From Bradyrhizobium sp. WSM471 (GTDB taxonomy: Bacteria; Pseudomonadota; Alphaproteobacteria; Rhizobiales; Xanthobacteraceae): DNA of 64,000 nt. The notes beneath the pieces were generated by a model, which made no database searches, was not told the origin of the DNA, and saw nothing but the letters and a program-made list of their open reading frames with translations. Shown piece by piece: positions 26,233-34,306 of this stretch. Position numbers and translations under genes: made by a program. How positions within the stretch are numbered: position 1 is the first letter of the stretch; every line of letters starts with the position of its first letter. The DNA lies in assembly GCF_000244915.1 (NCBI RefSeq), contig NZ_CM001442.1:2852001-2916000 (forward strand), given 5' to 3'.

Positions 26233-26439
26233 TCCAAGCCGCTGCTGCGGGGAATGACGTCGCTCCCTGGCGTGGAGCGTCGGTTGGCGTGGGCATCGGC
26301 AAGTCCGAAGTCTGGGGAGAGCAGAAGTCATCGCCTCCGGTGCAGACTGCCGCCTTTGCCCCGATCCGGTCGTCAGTTCGCTTGGAGCAACGTAGAACAA
26401 TGGCTGTTCTCAGCCGGAGTGTATGAGATTGGATTGGTA

Positions 26440-27411
26440 ATGAAACGACGAGAATTCCTGACTCTGGTTGGTGTGGCGTCTGCGTTGCCTCTGGCAGCGC
26501 GAGCACAGCAAGGGAAGCGAAGGCCTCGAATTGGCCTTCTCCTCCCGCCACCGCGGAATTTGGAAGTCGACGCATTCCTCAAGGGGCTCGGCGATCTCGG
26601 TTGGGTTGACGGCGTGAACGTTCATGTCGAATATCGCGACGCCGGTGGCGACGACGCAAGGCTGCCGGCGCTTGCGAATGAACTCGTCGCTCTTGATATT
26701 GACGTTCTCGTCACAGCCACATTTCCCGGGATTCTTGCCGCTCACAACGCAACGGCAAAAATCCCGACGGTGATGATCGTGGGCCCCGATCTGGTGACCA
26801 TAGGCCTTGCAGCCAGCATGGCTCATCCTGGCGGCAACATCACGGGACAGACCTTTTTCCTGACAGAACTGGCTGCAAAGCGCTTGGAGATTCTCGCTGG
26901 CCTGACTCCCTCGACGAGACGCGTAGGGGTGCTCATGCAGCGAGGAAATCCACTGAACAACGCTACAATGAGCACCATGAGGAACGCAGCGCAGGCGTTG
27001 AAGATGGAGCTGCTACCTATCGAGGTCGACGTTCCCGGCGATCTCGAAAGCGCGCTGTCACTCGTCGGCTCTAACCCTATGGACGGCCTCGTGATCACGG
27101 ACGCAAACGCGTTCGTCACCAACACGTCCGTGGTCGCCGCGATCGTGGACAAGTGCCGCGTGCCATCGGTCGCCGCACCCATTGTCGCCTCCCGGGGGGC
27201 CGCCCTGATGGGTTACGGTGTGGACTTCACCGCAATGTTCCGCCACGCCGCTGTTTTCGTCGACAAGATCTTGAAGGGTGCCAGCCCCGCCGAGATTCCC
27301 ATCGAGCAGCCGACGCAGTTCAAGACGGTTATCAACCACAAGACCGCAAAGGCGCTCGGCGTGGAGATACCTCCGTCGTTGCTGGTGCGCGCGGATGACG
27401 TGATCGAATAA
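26440..27411 (+). CDS. ABC transporter substrate-binding protein (PF04392 type)
   Basis: 323 residues from ATG 26440. The N-terminus MKRREFLTLVGVASALPLAARAQ is the Arg-containing export signal typical of this very expanded Bradyrhizobium family. The mature part has the periplasmic-binding fold, with RPRIGLLLPPP, LVALDIDVLVTATFPGILAAHNATAKIPTVMI, and the family ending VEIPPSLLVRADDVIE. No permease or ATPase gene is adjacent, which is usual for many orphans of this family. The ligand is unknown. Upstream open sequence from 26254 is not supported as coding. A hairpin terminator follows at 27436. Confidence 0.85.
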   Translation: MKRREFLTLVGVASALPLAARAQQGKRRPRIGLLLPPPRNLEVDAFLKGLGDLGWVDGVNVHVEYRDAGGDDARLPALANELVALDIDVLVTATFPGILAAHNATAKIPTVMIVGPDLVTIGLAASMAHPGGNITGQTFFLTELAAKRLEILAGLTPSTRRVGVLMQRGNPLNNATMSTMRNAAQALKMELLPIEVDVPGDLESALSLVGSNPMDGLVITDANAFVTNTSVVAAIVDKCRVPSVAAPIVASRGAALMGYGVDFTAMFRHAAVFVDKILKGASPAEIPIEQPTQFKTVINHKTAKALGVEIPPSLLVRADDVIE

Positions 27412-27435
27412 CAGCCCAACCTCTGCAGTAGCCTC

Positions 27436-27457
27436 GTTCTCCGCGACCGCGGAGAAC
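27436..27457 (+). terminator. Hairpin terminator after the ABC binding-protein gene
   Basis: GTTCTCCGC and GCGGAGAAC form a perfect 9-base-pair stem with a GACC loop, 25 bases after the stop codon. A T-run occurs only later (27497-27502), within the repeated element. Confidence 0.6.
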
Positions 27458-27480
27458 TTGCCGCTGGGATGAGGTCGCCC

Positions 27481-27502
27481 TGCGGGGCCTTGCGTGTTTT
27501 TT
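27481..27502 (+). repeat. Direct repeat copy 2 (T-rich element)
   Basis: Matches 24936-24957 at 21 of 22 bases. It lies between the ABC binding-protein terminator and the 3' end of lpxD. Confidence 0.6.
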
Positions 27503-27526
27503 ACGGAGGCTTCGGGGTGGCGGCAG

Positions 27527-28561
27527 CTATATGCCCGATTTCGTAAGTCGAGCCAGCGTAGCGAGTTGCCGCATCCATTGCATTCTAGGCCGGGCTGGAT
27601 AGCCACCCCAGGTCGTTCCCGGGGGAACGTTGGTCATAACTCCCGAGCCCCCCGCCACCCTTGCACCCTTGCCTATCGTGACGTGAGGAGCAATCGCAAC
27701 TCTGCCACCAAGGACGACAAAATCTTCAATCGTAACGCTGCCACTAAGACCCGATTGTGCGACGATGATACAATTGCGGCCAATGACTACGTTGTGACCG
27801 ATCTGACAGAGATTGTCGATCTTTGTAGCTTCTCCGATGATCGTGTCTCTTATGCCGCCCCGATCGATCGTCGTGCCGGCACCGATTTCTACGTCGTCAT
27901 GGATAATGACTCGCCCGGTCTGCGGGACTTTTTGCCATCGGACACCGGCGACATAGCCAAAACCGTCCTGCCCAATATGGGAACCCGGATGGATTACGAC
28001 GCGCTCGCCCATGAGCGTATGTGTAATCGAACAGCCCGCGCCAATCGTGCAGTTGCGGCCTATCAGAACATCCGGGCCGATCACGGCCGTGGCGGAGATG
28101 ATGCTTCCCGCCCCAATCTCAGCTCGGGGTCCGATCACGGCTCCCGGATCAACCGTGATTCCGCCAGCAAGGCGCGCAGTTGGATGGATCATCGAGCCGG
28201 AAGCTATATCGCTGGCTTCGTAAACGGAGGTGGGCCGAAGAGATCGGGGGTAAAGTTCGCTATGGACGTCGACAAATGCTTGGTAGGGCTGCTTCGCAAG
28301 CAGCGAGATGAGAGTACTTGGGGCGCAGTTTTCGAAGCGATGAAGCATCAGGCAGGCCCCGGCGCGCGTTGTAGTCAGCGCGTCGGCGTACTTGCCGCTT
28401 TCGATAAAAGCGAGGTCATTCGGTCCGGCGAGTTCAAGTGGCGCAACGTTTGTAATCAGATGTGAAAGTCGTGTCGCGTCGTGACATTCGGCGCCGGTTA
28501 GCGAGATAATTCTGGCTACCGTCAAGCCTGCGGGGCTATCGAAGAACTTGCCGTCTCGCAT
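27527..28561 (-). CDS. lpxD: LpxD, UDP-3-O-acylglucosamine N-acyltransferase
   Basis: 344 residues. An N-terminal substrate-recognition domain (about 1-110) is followed by many left-handed beta-helix hexapeptide repeats (for example VIGPRAEIGAGSIISATAVIG). The catalytic-type His occurs in NLCQIGHNVVIGRNC, and SHIGQDGFGYVAG is the family's conserved stretch. The enzyme adds the second acyl chain during lipid A synthesis. The usual lpxD sits with bamA, fabZ and lpxA; this one is alone in an AT-richer patch, so it is likely a second, acquired copy that alters lipid A. Its start overlaps a small upstream ORF behind a FixK2 box, suggesting low-oxygen expression. Confidence 0.92.
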   Translation of the reverse strand: MRDGKFFDSPAGLTVARIISLTGAECHDATRLSHLITNVAPLELAGPNDLAFIESGKYADALTTTRAGACLMLHRFENCAPSTLISLLAKQPYQAFVDVHSELYPRSLRPTSVYEASDIASGSMIHPTARLAGGITVDPGAVIGPRAEIGAGSIISATAVIGPDVLIGRNCTIGAGCSITHTLMGERVVIHPGSHIGQDGFGYVAGVRWQKVPQTGRVIIHDDVEIGAGTTIDRGGIRDTIIGEATKIDNLCQIGHNVVIGRNCIIVAQSGLSGSVTIEDFVVLGGRVAIAPHVTIGKGARVAGGSGVMTNVPPGTTWGGYPARPRMQWMRQLATLARLTKSGI

Positions 28562-28704
28562 ATCCCCACCCCCATTGCGGAACGATTGCGAATAGGGTGA
28601 GGCGATATCGCTGCAACCTGAATCGCCGTTCTTGTTGGTCTTGCGTCCAACCTTGAAAAGCTCCGTAAGGGCAATTCAAAGGTTACGTACCAAGTCTGCT
28701 TCAT
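28522..28704 (-). CDS. Small ORF upstream of and overlapping lpxD (hypothetical)
   Basis: 60 codons starting at ATG 28704 with MKQTWYVTFELPLRSFSRLD, preceded by an excellent ribosome site GGAGAAAGG. It ends 40 bases inside lpxD in another frame. The first 25 residues look protein-like; the rest (ISPHPIRNRSAMGVG and onward) looks less natural and may be a frameshifted or truncated tail. A perfect FixK2-type box lies about 100 bases upstream of the ATG, a suitable distance for activation. A longer in-frame start at 28914 would run over that box and is rejected. It may be a real small protein, a broken gene, or a leader ORF for lpxD. Confidence 0.45.
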   Translation of the reverse strand: MKQTWYVTFELPLRSFSRLDARPTRTAIQVAAISPHPIRNRSAMGVGICETASSSIAPQA

Positions 28705-28797
28705 CCTTTCTCCAATTGAAGCTCGATCGCTCGATTTCGGTACGATTACGATGACCAGCGATTCTTTTGAGAGGAGAACGAACCAACCTGTCGTCGG

Positions 28798-28811
28798 TTG
28801 ATTTAGATCAA
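28798..28811 (-). promoter_or_regulatory. FixK2/FNR-type box upstream of the small ORF and lpxD
   Basis: TTGATTTAGATCAA matches TTGAT-N4-ATCAA with perfect 5-base arms. If it acts as a class II activator site (centre at -41.5) on the minus strand, transcription would start near 28763, about 59 bases before the small ORF. The box is symmetrical, so direction is inferred; no convincing gene lies on the plus side. Confidence 0.65.
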
Positions 28812-29218
28812 TGGTCAAGGACCATCCGTTGCGGGGCCTCGAAAGAACCCGACAATGCTGCATGTGGGCCAACTCGGTGGCGATAAGGCGCCATCGCTGT
28901 CCATAAAGGACCAAGATTCATCAGGACGGCATTGATCGCGGGCCCGCTAGCGATGGCTTACGTTGTTTTCGGCTAGGCTAACGACGCTAAACGGCAACTA
29001 TCCCGTCTGGAAGGACCTCGCGCCGCACGATTGCAAGGCTGCCATCGGGCAGGCCGTCAAATCCTTTTGGAGGTATGGAGATGATTGCGGGCGGTTCGTC
29101 ACCGCTCTGCTGGTGTCCTTAGCCAGTTCGTCAGGGCGAACTGGCACTTTCCGCTCCTCCTGAAGACAGTCCGGAAAGGACCTGCCTCCGGGACTGATGG
29201 ACGCCAGGGATGATAGCC
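28812..29218. other. 407-base stretch without a supported gene
   Basis: Only short, weak ORFs occur here, for example 28963-29163 starting at TTG without a ribosome site. A perfect 9-base-pair hairpin, GCCAGTTCG / CGAACTGGC at 29122-29145 with a six-base loop, is the only structure noted. It could be a decayed region or hold an unrecognised small RNA. Confidence 0.4.
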
Positions 29219-29962
29219 TCAGAACTGATACCTCCTCAGCCCCCCGTCCACCGGGATCACCGTGCCCGTGATGTAGCGCGCCACGGGTGACGCCAGAAAC
29301 ACCGCCAACGCCGCAAGGTCTTCCGGCTCGCCCCAATAGCCGACGGGAATCTCTTCTTCCGCGAAGCGCTCGCGATAATCAGGCGCGTAGTTGCGGCGGA
29401 TCTGTTCGCTCATGATGCGGCCGGGCGGGATGCAATTGATGGTGATGCCGTGCTCGCCGATCTCGCGCGACAGGCCCTTGGCCCAGGCGTGCACGGCGGC
29501 TTTGGCGGCGAACGCGGCGTTGAGGCCTTCCGGCTCGGACTTGCCGGTGATGTTGACGATGCGGCCCCATTTGCGTTCGATCATCTGCGGCAGCAGCGCA
29601 TGCGCGATGCGGCGGTAGCTGGTGAAATTCAGCGCGATCGCCTCGTCCCATTGGCTGTCGGGCGCATCGACGGGGAGGGGGCGGCTGCCGCCGGCATTGT
29701 TGATCAGGATGTCGACATGGCCGAGTTCTTTGAGCGCGAAGGCCGAAATCTTCTCCGCCGCGTCCTTGGCCATCACGTCCTGCTCGAACGGCGTGATCAG
29801 GCCGGAGCCGACTTCCGTCACCAGCCCGGCGAGCAGATCGGTGCGCCGTGCCACGCCGACGACGCGCACGCCTTCGGCAGCCAAGCCCTTCGCGATGGCA
29901 CGGCCGATGCCGACGCTCGCTCCGGTGACGACGGCGGTTTTCGATTTGAGCCCGAGATCCAT
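29219..29962 (-). CDS. SDR-family oxidoreductase lacking the usual catalytic tyrosine
   Basis: 247 residues from ATG 29962, with GAGGG nine bases upstream. The Rossmann motif TGASVGIGRAIA (13-24), NNAG (88-91) and the ALNFTS Asn are all present, and the end VARYITGTVIPVDGGLRR is typical. The active-site YxxxK is instead A150-F-A-A-K154, so the catalytic Tyr is missing while the Lys is kept, and the usual Ser region reads NITGKSEP. The protein may bind NAD(P) but use another chemistry or substrate. It is transcribed away from the methyltransferase gene. Confidence 0.85.
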   Translation of the reverse strand: MDLGLKSKTAVVTGASVGIGRAIAKGLAAEGVRVVGVARRTDLLAGLVTEVGSGLITPFEQDVMAKDAAEKISAFALKELGHVDILINNAGGSRPLPVDAPDSQWDEAIALNFTSYRRIAHALLPQMIERKWGRIVNITGKSEPEGLNAAFAAKAAVHAWAKGLSREIGEHGITINCIPPGRIMSEQIRRNYAPDYRERFAEEEIPVGYWGEPEDLAALAVFLASPVARYITGTVIPVDGGLRRYQF

Positions 29963-30100
29963 GGTGACACGCCCTCTTGTTTGTTTCTTGCTGTTCGTTT
30001 CCTGCCCCGTCCCGCCGGCTTGCGAATTGCCTGAACGGGACGAGCAGTGGTAACCAAGAGCCGCGTTGAAGGAAACACGAAAAAGAAAAGGCGCCGAGCG

Positions 30101-30871
30101 ATGGTGTGGGATCCGCAGCAATATCTAAAGTTCTCCGGCCACCGGCTTCGGCCCGCCGTCGATCTGTTGATGCGCATTCCGGATTTCGCCCCGCGTGAGG
30201 TCGCCGATCTCGGCGCCGGCGCGGGCAACGTCACCAGGCTGATCAAGGAGCGTTGGCCGGACGCGACGGTGACCGGCGTCGAGGGCTCAGCCGAGATGGT
30301 TGCCGCCGGCCGCAAGGCGGCGCCGGACGTGGAATGGTCCCACGAGGACCTCGGCCGTTGGCGCCCGACGAAGCAATATGACGTCGTCTATTCCAATGCC
30401 GCGCTGCACTGGCTGCCCAATCATGCGGCACTGTTTCCATCGATCATGGAGAAGGTGACGCCCGGCGGGATCCTCGCGGTGCAGATGCCGCGCAACTTTC
30501 TTGCGCCCTCGCATGTGCTGATCGGCGAGACCGCGCTGAACGGTCCCTGGCGGTCCAAGGTCGAGCATCTCGTCACGCCGCCGCCGGTCGAAGCGCCGGC
30601 CTATTATCACGGTCTTCTTGCTCCGATGTCGGCCAATATCGACATCTGGGAGACCGAATATCTGCAGGTGCTGGAAGGCGAGAACCCCGTGAAGGAGTGG
30701 ACCAAGGGGACCTGGCTGACGCGCTATCTCGACATCTTGCAGGGCGACGAGAAGGCGGCATTCGAAGCCGCCTATGGGATGCGGGTCGCGAAAGCCTATC
30801 CGAAGAACGCCGCGGGACAAACGCTGTTTCCGTTCCGGCGTCTGTTCATGGTTGCCCAGCGCAACGGCTGA
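30101..30871 (+). CDS. tam: Trans-aconitate 2-methyltransferase-like SAM methyltransferase
   Basis: 256 residues from ATG 30101. The start MVWDPQQYLKFSGHRLRPAVDLL is characteristic of Tam, which methylates trans-aconitate, a by-product that inhibits aconitase. The SAM site VADLGAGAGNVTRLI (about 33-47), the acidic GVEGSAEMV and the post-motif VVYSNAALHWLPNH are all present. FLAPSHVLIGET and the end TLFPFRRLFMVAQR also agree with the family. The gene is a single unit, upstream of the TRAP operon. An upstream in-frame codon at 30047 would extend it into a basic region and is not preferred. Confidence 0.88.
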   Translation: MVWDPQQYLKFSGHRLRPAVDLLMRIPDFAPREVADLGAGAGNVTRLIKERWPDATVTGVEGSAEMVAAGRKAAPDVEWSHEDLGRWRPTKQYDVVYSNAALHWLPNHAALFPSIMEKVTPGGILAVQMPRNFLAPSHVLIGETALNGPWRSKVEHLVTPPPVEAPAYYHGLLAPMSANIDIWETEYLQVLEGENPVKEWTKGTWLTRYLDILQGDEKAAFEAAYGMRVAKAYPKNAAGQTLFPFRRLFMVAQRNG

Positions 30872-31056
30872 TCGCACTGCCGCAATGCGACATAAGCGCT
30901 CGCTTCCGGGAACGGCAGCGGGAGCCGGGTTGCGCAAGATAGCCTGGCTGCGGCAAATTGGGCTTAGGTCTAGTTGTTCGGGTGGCGGATTGCTGTCACT
31001 ACTGAAATCGGAAAACAAAAAAGACCCGGTTTTAGAGGTTGTTGGGAGGTTCGTTC

Positions 31057-32058
31057 ATGCGCAAGTTGCTTCTTGCGGTCGCCGCCGCGGCCATTTTCGT
31101 GGCGCCCGCCGTTGTCGAGGCCCAGAGCCCGATCGTCATCAAATTCAGCCACGTCGTCGCCAACGACACTCCCAAGGGCAAGGGCGCCCTGAAGTTCAAG
31201 GAACTTGCGGAGAAGTACACCGACGGCAAGGTCAAGGTCGAAATCTACCCGAACTCCACGCTGTACAAGGACAAGGAGGAGATCGAGGCGCTGCAGCTCG
31301 GCTCGGTGCAGATGCTCGCCCCCTCCACCGCGAAGTTCGCACCGCTCGGTATCAAGGAATTCGAGGCGCTCGACCTGCCCTGGCTGTTCAAGGACGACCA
31401 GACCTATTCGAACGCGATGAAGGGCACGATCGGTAAGTGGCTGTTCGAGAGGCTCGAGACCAAGGGCATCACCGGGCTCGCTTATTGGGACAACGGCTTC
31501 CACATGCTCTCCGCCAACCGTCCCCTGATGAAGCCGGCCGATTTCCAGGGTCTCAAATTCCGCATCTCCGGATCGAAGGTCGCCGACCAATATCTCCGGA
31601 TCATGGGCTCGATCCCCCAGATCATGGCGTTTTCCGAAGTCTACCAGGCTTTGCAGACGGGCGTGGTCGACGGCTGCGAGAACACCGCGTCCAACTACCT
31701 GACGCAGAAGTTCTACGAGGTGCAGAAGGACATCACGGTGTCCTATCACGCGCACCTGCAATATGCTGTCATCGTCAATTCGAAATTCTGGTCCGGCCTG
31801 CCGCCGGATATCCGCGCCCAGCTCGAGAAGGCGATGAACGAGGCGACCGACTACACCAACAAGATCGCGCACCAGGAGAACGAAGACGCGCTGGCCGAGA
31901 TCAAGAAGACAGGCAAGACCACGCTGCATTATCTGACGGACGCCGATCGCAAGGCGTGGCAGGAAGCGATGCAGCCGACCTACAAATGGGCAAAGGGGCG
32001 GGTTGGGCAGGAGGTGCTTGATCTCGTCGCCAAGGAACTCGACGTCAAGATGAACTGA
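31057..32058 (+). CDS. dctP: TRAP transporter substrate-binding protein, DctP family
   Basis: 333 residues from ATG 31057 with a GGGAGG ribosome site. A signal peptide MRKLLLAVAAAAIFVAPAVVEAQ precedes the DctP domain. SPIVIKFSHVVANDTPKGKGALKFK opens it, LKFRISGSKVADQYLRIMG contains the conserved Arg that holds the ligand carboxylate, and VYQALQTGVVDGCENTASNY is the family's second signature. It binds an organic acid in the periplasm, probably a C4-dicarboxylate such as malate, succinate or fumarate. The membrane part follows after a stem-loop. Confidence 0.93.
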   Translation: MRKLLLAVAAAAIFVAPAVVEAQSPIVIKFSHVVANDTPKGKGALKFKELAEKYTDGKVKVEIYPNSTLYKDKEEIEALQLGSVQMLAPSTAKFAPLGIKEFEALDLPWLFKDDQTYSNAMKGTIGKWLFERLETKGITGLAYWDNGFHMLSANRPLMKPADFQGLKFRISGSKVADQYLRIMGSIPQIMAFSEVYQALQTGVVDGCENTASNYLTQKFYEVQKDITVSYHAHLQYAVIVNSKFWSGLPPDIRAQLEKAMNEATDYTNKIAHQENEDALAEIKKTGKTTLHYLTDADRKAWQEAMQPTYKWAKGRVGQEVLDLVAKELDVKMN

Positions 32059-32085
32059 CGCCGGCGCGCTTTGAGAACAACCATG

Positions 32086-32117
32086 AACGGTCGGGAGTGA
32101 TCGCACTCCCGGCCGTT
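32086..32117 (+). terminator. Stem-loop between dctP and the permease gene
   Basis: AACGGTCGGGAGTG and CACTCCCGGCCGTT pair over 14 positions (one T-G) with an ATCG loop. No long T-run follows. It is well placed to reduce read-through or protect dctP mRNA, giving more binding protein than permease. Confidence 0.65.
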
Positions 32118-32125
32118 GCTCTTGA

Positions 32126-34186
32126 ATGATGAGCCAAGCTGAGGGGACCAAGTTGCTGCGTGCATTGAATCGTGTGCTCAATCATCTCGAGGAATGGCTG
32201 ATCGCGACGATGATCGCGGCCGCGACATCGCTCATCTTCGTTGCCGTGCTGCACCGGTATGGCGCCGGGCTGTCGATCGACATCGCCAAATGGGCGGAGG
32301 CCCGCAACCTGGCCTTCCTGGCCGTCCCCATGCGAGCCGCGTTCGTCTGGCTTGCCGCTCTCGACCTGTCCTGGGCGCAGGAACTCTGCATCTACATGTT
32401 CATCTGGATGGCGAAGTTCGGTGCGGCCTACGGGGTGCGCACTGGCATCCATGTCGGCGTCGACGTCCTGGTCAACATCCTTCCCGGCGGATCGCGCCGC
32501 CGCGTCATCACGTTCGGCCTGATGTGCGGCGCTCTTTTCACTGCGATCGTGTGCTATTTCGGGGCTGCGTTCGTCGGTCAGATGTGGCAGACCGGCCAGC
32601 AATCCAACGATCTGGAAGCGCCGATGTGGCTGGTGTATCTCACCATCCCGCTCGGCTCCGGGCTGATGTGCTTCCGCTTCCTGCAAGTCGCCTGGTCGTT
32701 CTATCACACCGGCGAGCTGCCGCATCACGACGTGGCCGGCGTCGAGGGCGTGGAAGTAGACCCGGTTCATCCGGCCCCGGTCACGCGTAGTCAGGTCATC
32801 CGCGACGAGCGCAGCCCGCTCGGCTGGGTCCTGATGTTGTTGCCGGTCCTGATCGTGGCCGTGTGCTTCGCCCATTCAGCGCACGTGATCACGCTGCCGC
32901 AGGGCATGCGTGTCGCCGTCGTTTTCGGCCTTCTGCTGTCGTTGATGCTCACGGGCATGCCAATCTCGATCGCGCTCGGCCTGACCGTGCTCAGCTTCAT
33001 GTTCACGCTGACCGACGTGCGAACGGAATCGGTGGCGCTGAAGCTGTTCACCGGCATCGAGAGCTTCGAGATCATGGCGATCCCGTTCTTCATCCTTGCC
33101 GGCAACTTCCTGACCCATGGCGGCGTGGCGCGCCGGATGATCGCGTTCGCGACTTCGCTGGTCGGGCATTGGTACGGCGGCCTCGCGCTCTCGGGCGTCG
33201 TCGCCTGCGCGCTGTTCGCCGCGATTTCCGGCTCGTCGCCGGCCACCGTGGTGGCGATCGGATCGGTGATCCTGCCCGCGATGGTCGCGCAGGGATTTCC
33301 GAAGAGGTTCGGGGCGGGCGTGATCACGACCTCGGGCTCGCTGGGAATTCTCATTCCACCCTCGATTCCGATGGTTCTTTTTGCCGTCTCCACCAACACC
33401 TCCGTCGGCAAGCTGTTCATCGCCGGCATCGTGCCGGGAATGGTGCTCGCCATGCTGCTCGGCGCCACGACGTTCTATCGGGCCTGGCGTAACGACTATC
33501 CGAGGATGCCGAAAGCAACCTTCTACGAACGCTTCGATGCGTTCCGCAAGTCGATCTGGGGTATCCTGCTGATCGTGATCGTGATCGGCGGCATCTACAG
33601 CGGCCTGTTCACACCGACCGAAGCTGCCGCCGTCAGTGCGGTGTACGCCTTCATCGTCGCAGTGTTCATCTACAAGGATCTGAAGCTGCGAGACGTGCCG
33701 CGCGTGCTGCTGTCGTCGGCAAATCTTTCGGCGATGCTGCTCTACATCATCACCAACGCAGTCTTGTTCTCGTTCCTGATGACCTACGAGAACGTGCCGC
33801 AAGCGCTGGCGCAATGGATGATCGACCAGGGCCTCGGCTGGATCGGCTTCCTCCTCTTCGTCAATCTCCTGCTGCTGGTGGCGGGCAACGTGATGGAGCC
33901 GTCCTCGATCATCCTGATCATGGCGCCGATCCTGTTTCCGGTTGCGATCAAGCTCGGCATCGATCCGATCCATTTCGGCATCCTGATGACGGTCAACATG
34001 GAGGTCGGGCTGTGCCATCCCCCGGTCGGCCTCAATCTCTACGTCGCCTCGGGCATCGCCAAGATGGGCATCACCGAGCTCACGGTCGCGGTGTGGCCAT
34101 GGCTGCTGACGATGCTGGGATTCCTGGTGGTCGTGACATACTGGCCCGGTCTGTCGCTGTGGCTGCCGAGATTGCTGGGGATGTAA
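32126..34186 (+). CDS. dctM: TRAP transporter fused small and large permease subunits (DctQ-DctM)
   Basis: 686 residues. The first 200 are the small DctQ part: four membrane segments, including SWAQELCIYMFIWMAKFGAAYGVRTGIHVGVDVL with the DctQ-typical W-E..R..H pattern. A hydrophilic linker (about 205-235) leads into the DctM part of about 12 segments, with AIPFFILAGNFLTHGGVARRM, FAAISGSSPATVVAIGSVILPAM and LGILIPPSIPMVLFAVSTNTSVGKLF. Most organisms encode Q and M separately; fused forms are known. It imports the DctP-bound acid with sodium or protons. ATG 32129 is an equally possible start. Confidence 0.92.
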   Translation: MMSQAEGTKLLRALNRVLNHLEEWLIATMIAAATSLIFVAVLHRYGAGLSIDIAKWAEARNLAFLAVPMRAAFVWLAALDLSWAQELCIYMFIWMAKFGAAYGVRTGIHVGVDVLVNILPGGSRRRVITFGLMCGALFTAIVCYFGAAFVGQMWQTGQQSNDLEAPMWLVYLTIPLGSGLMCFRFLQVAWSFYHTGELPHHDVAGVEGVEVDPVHPAPVTRSQVIRDERSPLGWVLMLLPVLIVAVCFAHSAHVITLPQGMRVAVVFGLLLSLMLTGMPISIALGLTVLSFMFTLTDVRTESVALKLFTGIESFEIMAIPFFILAGNFLTHGGVARRMIAFATSLVGHWYGGLALSGVVACALFAAISGSSPATVVAIGSVILPAMVAQGFPKRFGAGVITTSGSLGILIPPSIPMVLFAVSTNTSVGKLFIAGIVPGMVLAMLLGATTFYRAWRNDYPRMPKATFYERFDAFRKSIWGILLIVIVIGGIYSGLFTPTEAAAVSAVYAFIVAVFIYKDLKLRDVPRVLLSSANLSAMLLYIITNAVLFSFLMTYENVPQALAQWMIDQGLGWIGFLLFVNLLLLVAGNVMEPSSIILIMAPILFPVAIKLGIDPIHFGILMTVNMEVGLCHPPVGLNLYVASGIAKMGITELTVAVWPWLLTMLGFLVVVTYWPGLSLWLPRLLGM

Positions 34187-34306
34187 CCGAGCGTCGGGCG
34201 ACGCATGGCTAACGCGAGGTAAATCTGCTCGCTCAAATGCCACCACTGTGCGGTGCACGCATTTTTACGGATGTGCGGTAGAACCGTGCCAGCGGATGGG
34301 GCTGGC

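Noticed and set aside
28522..28914. 130-codon version of the small ORF upstream of lpxD
   Set aside because: Its first 70 codons run through the FixK2 box and lack a ribosome site; the 60-codon version from 28704 is better supported.
28963..29163. 66-codon ORF on the plus strand downstream of the FixK2 box
   Set aside because: It starts at TTG without a ribosome site, has no recognisable features, and is crossed by a hairpin.
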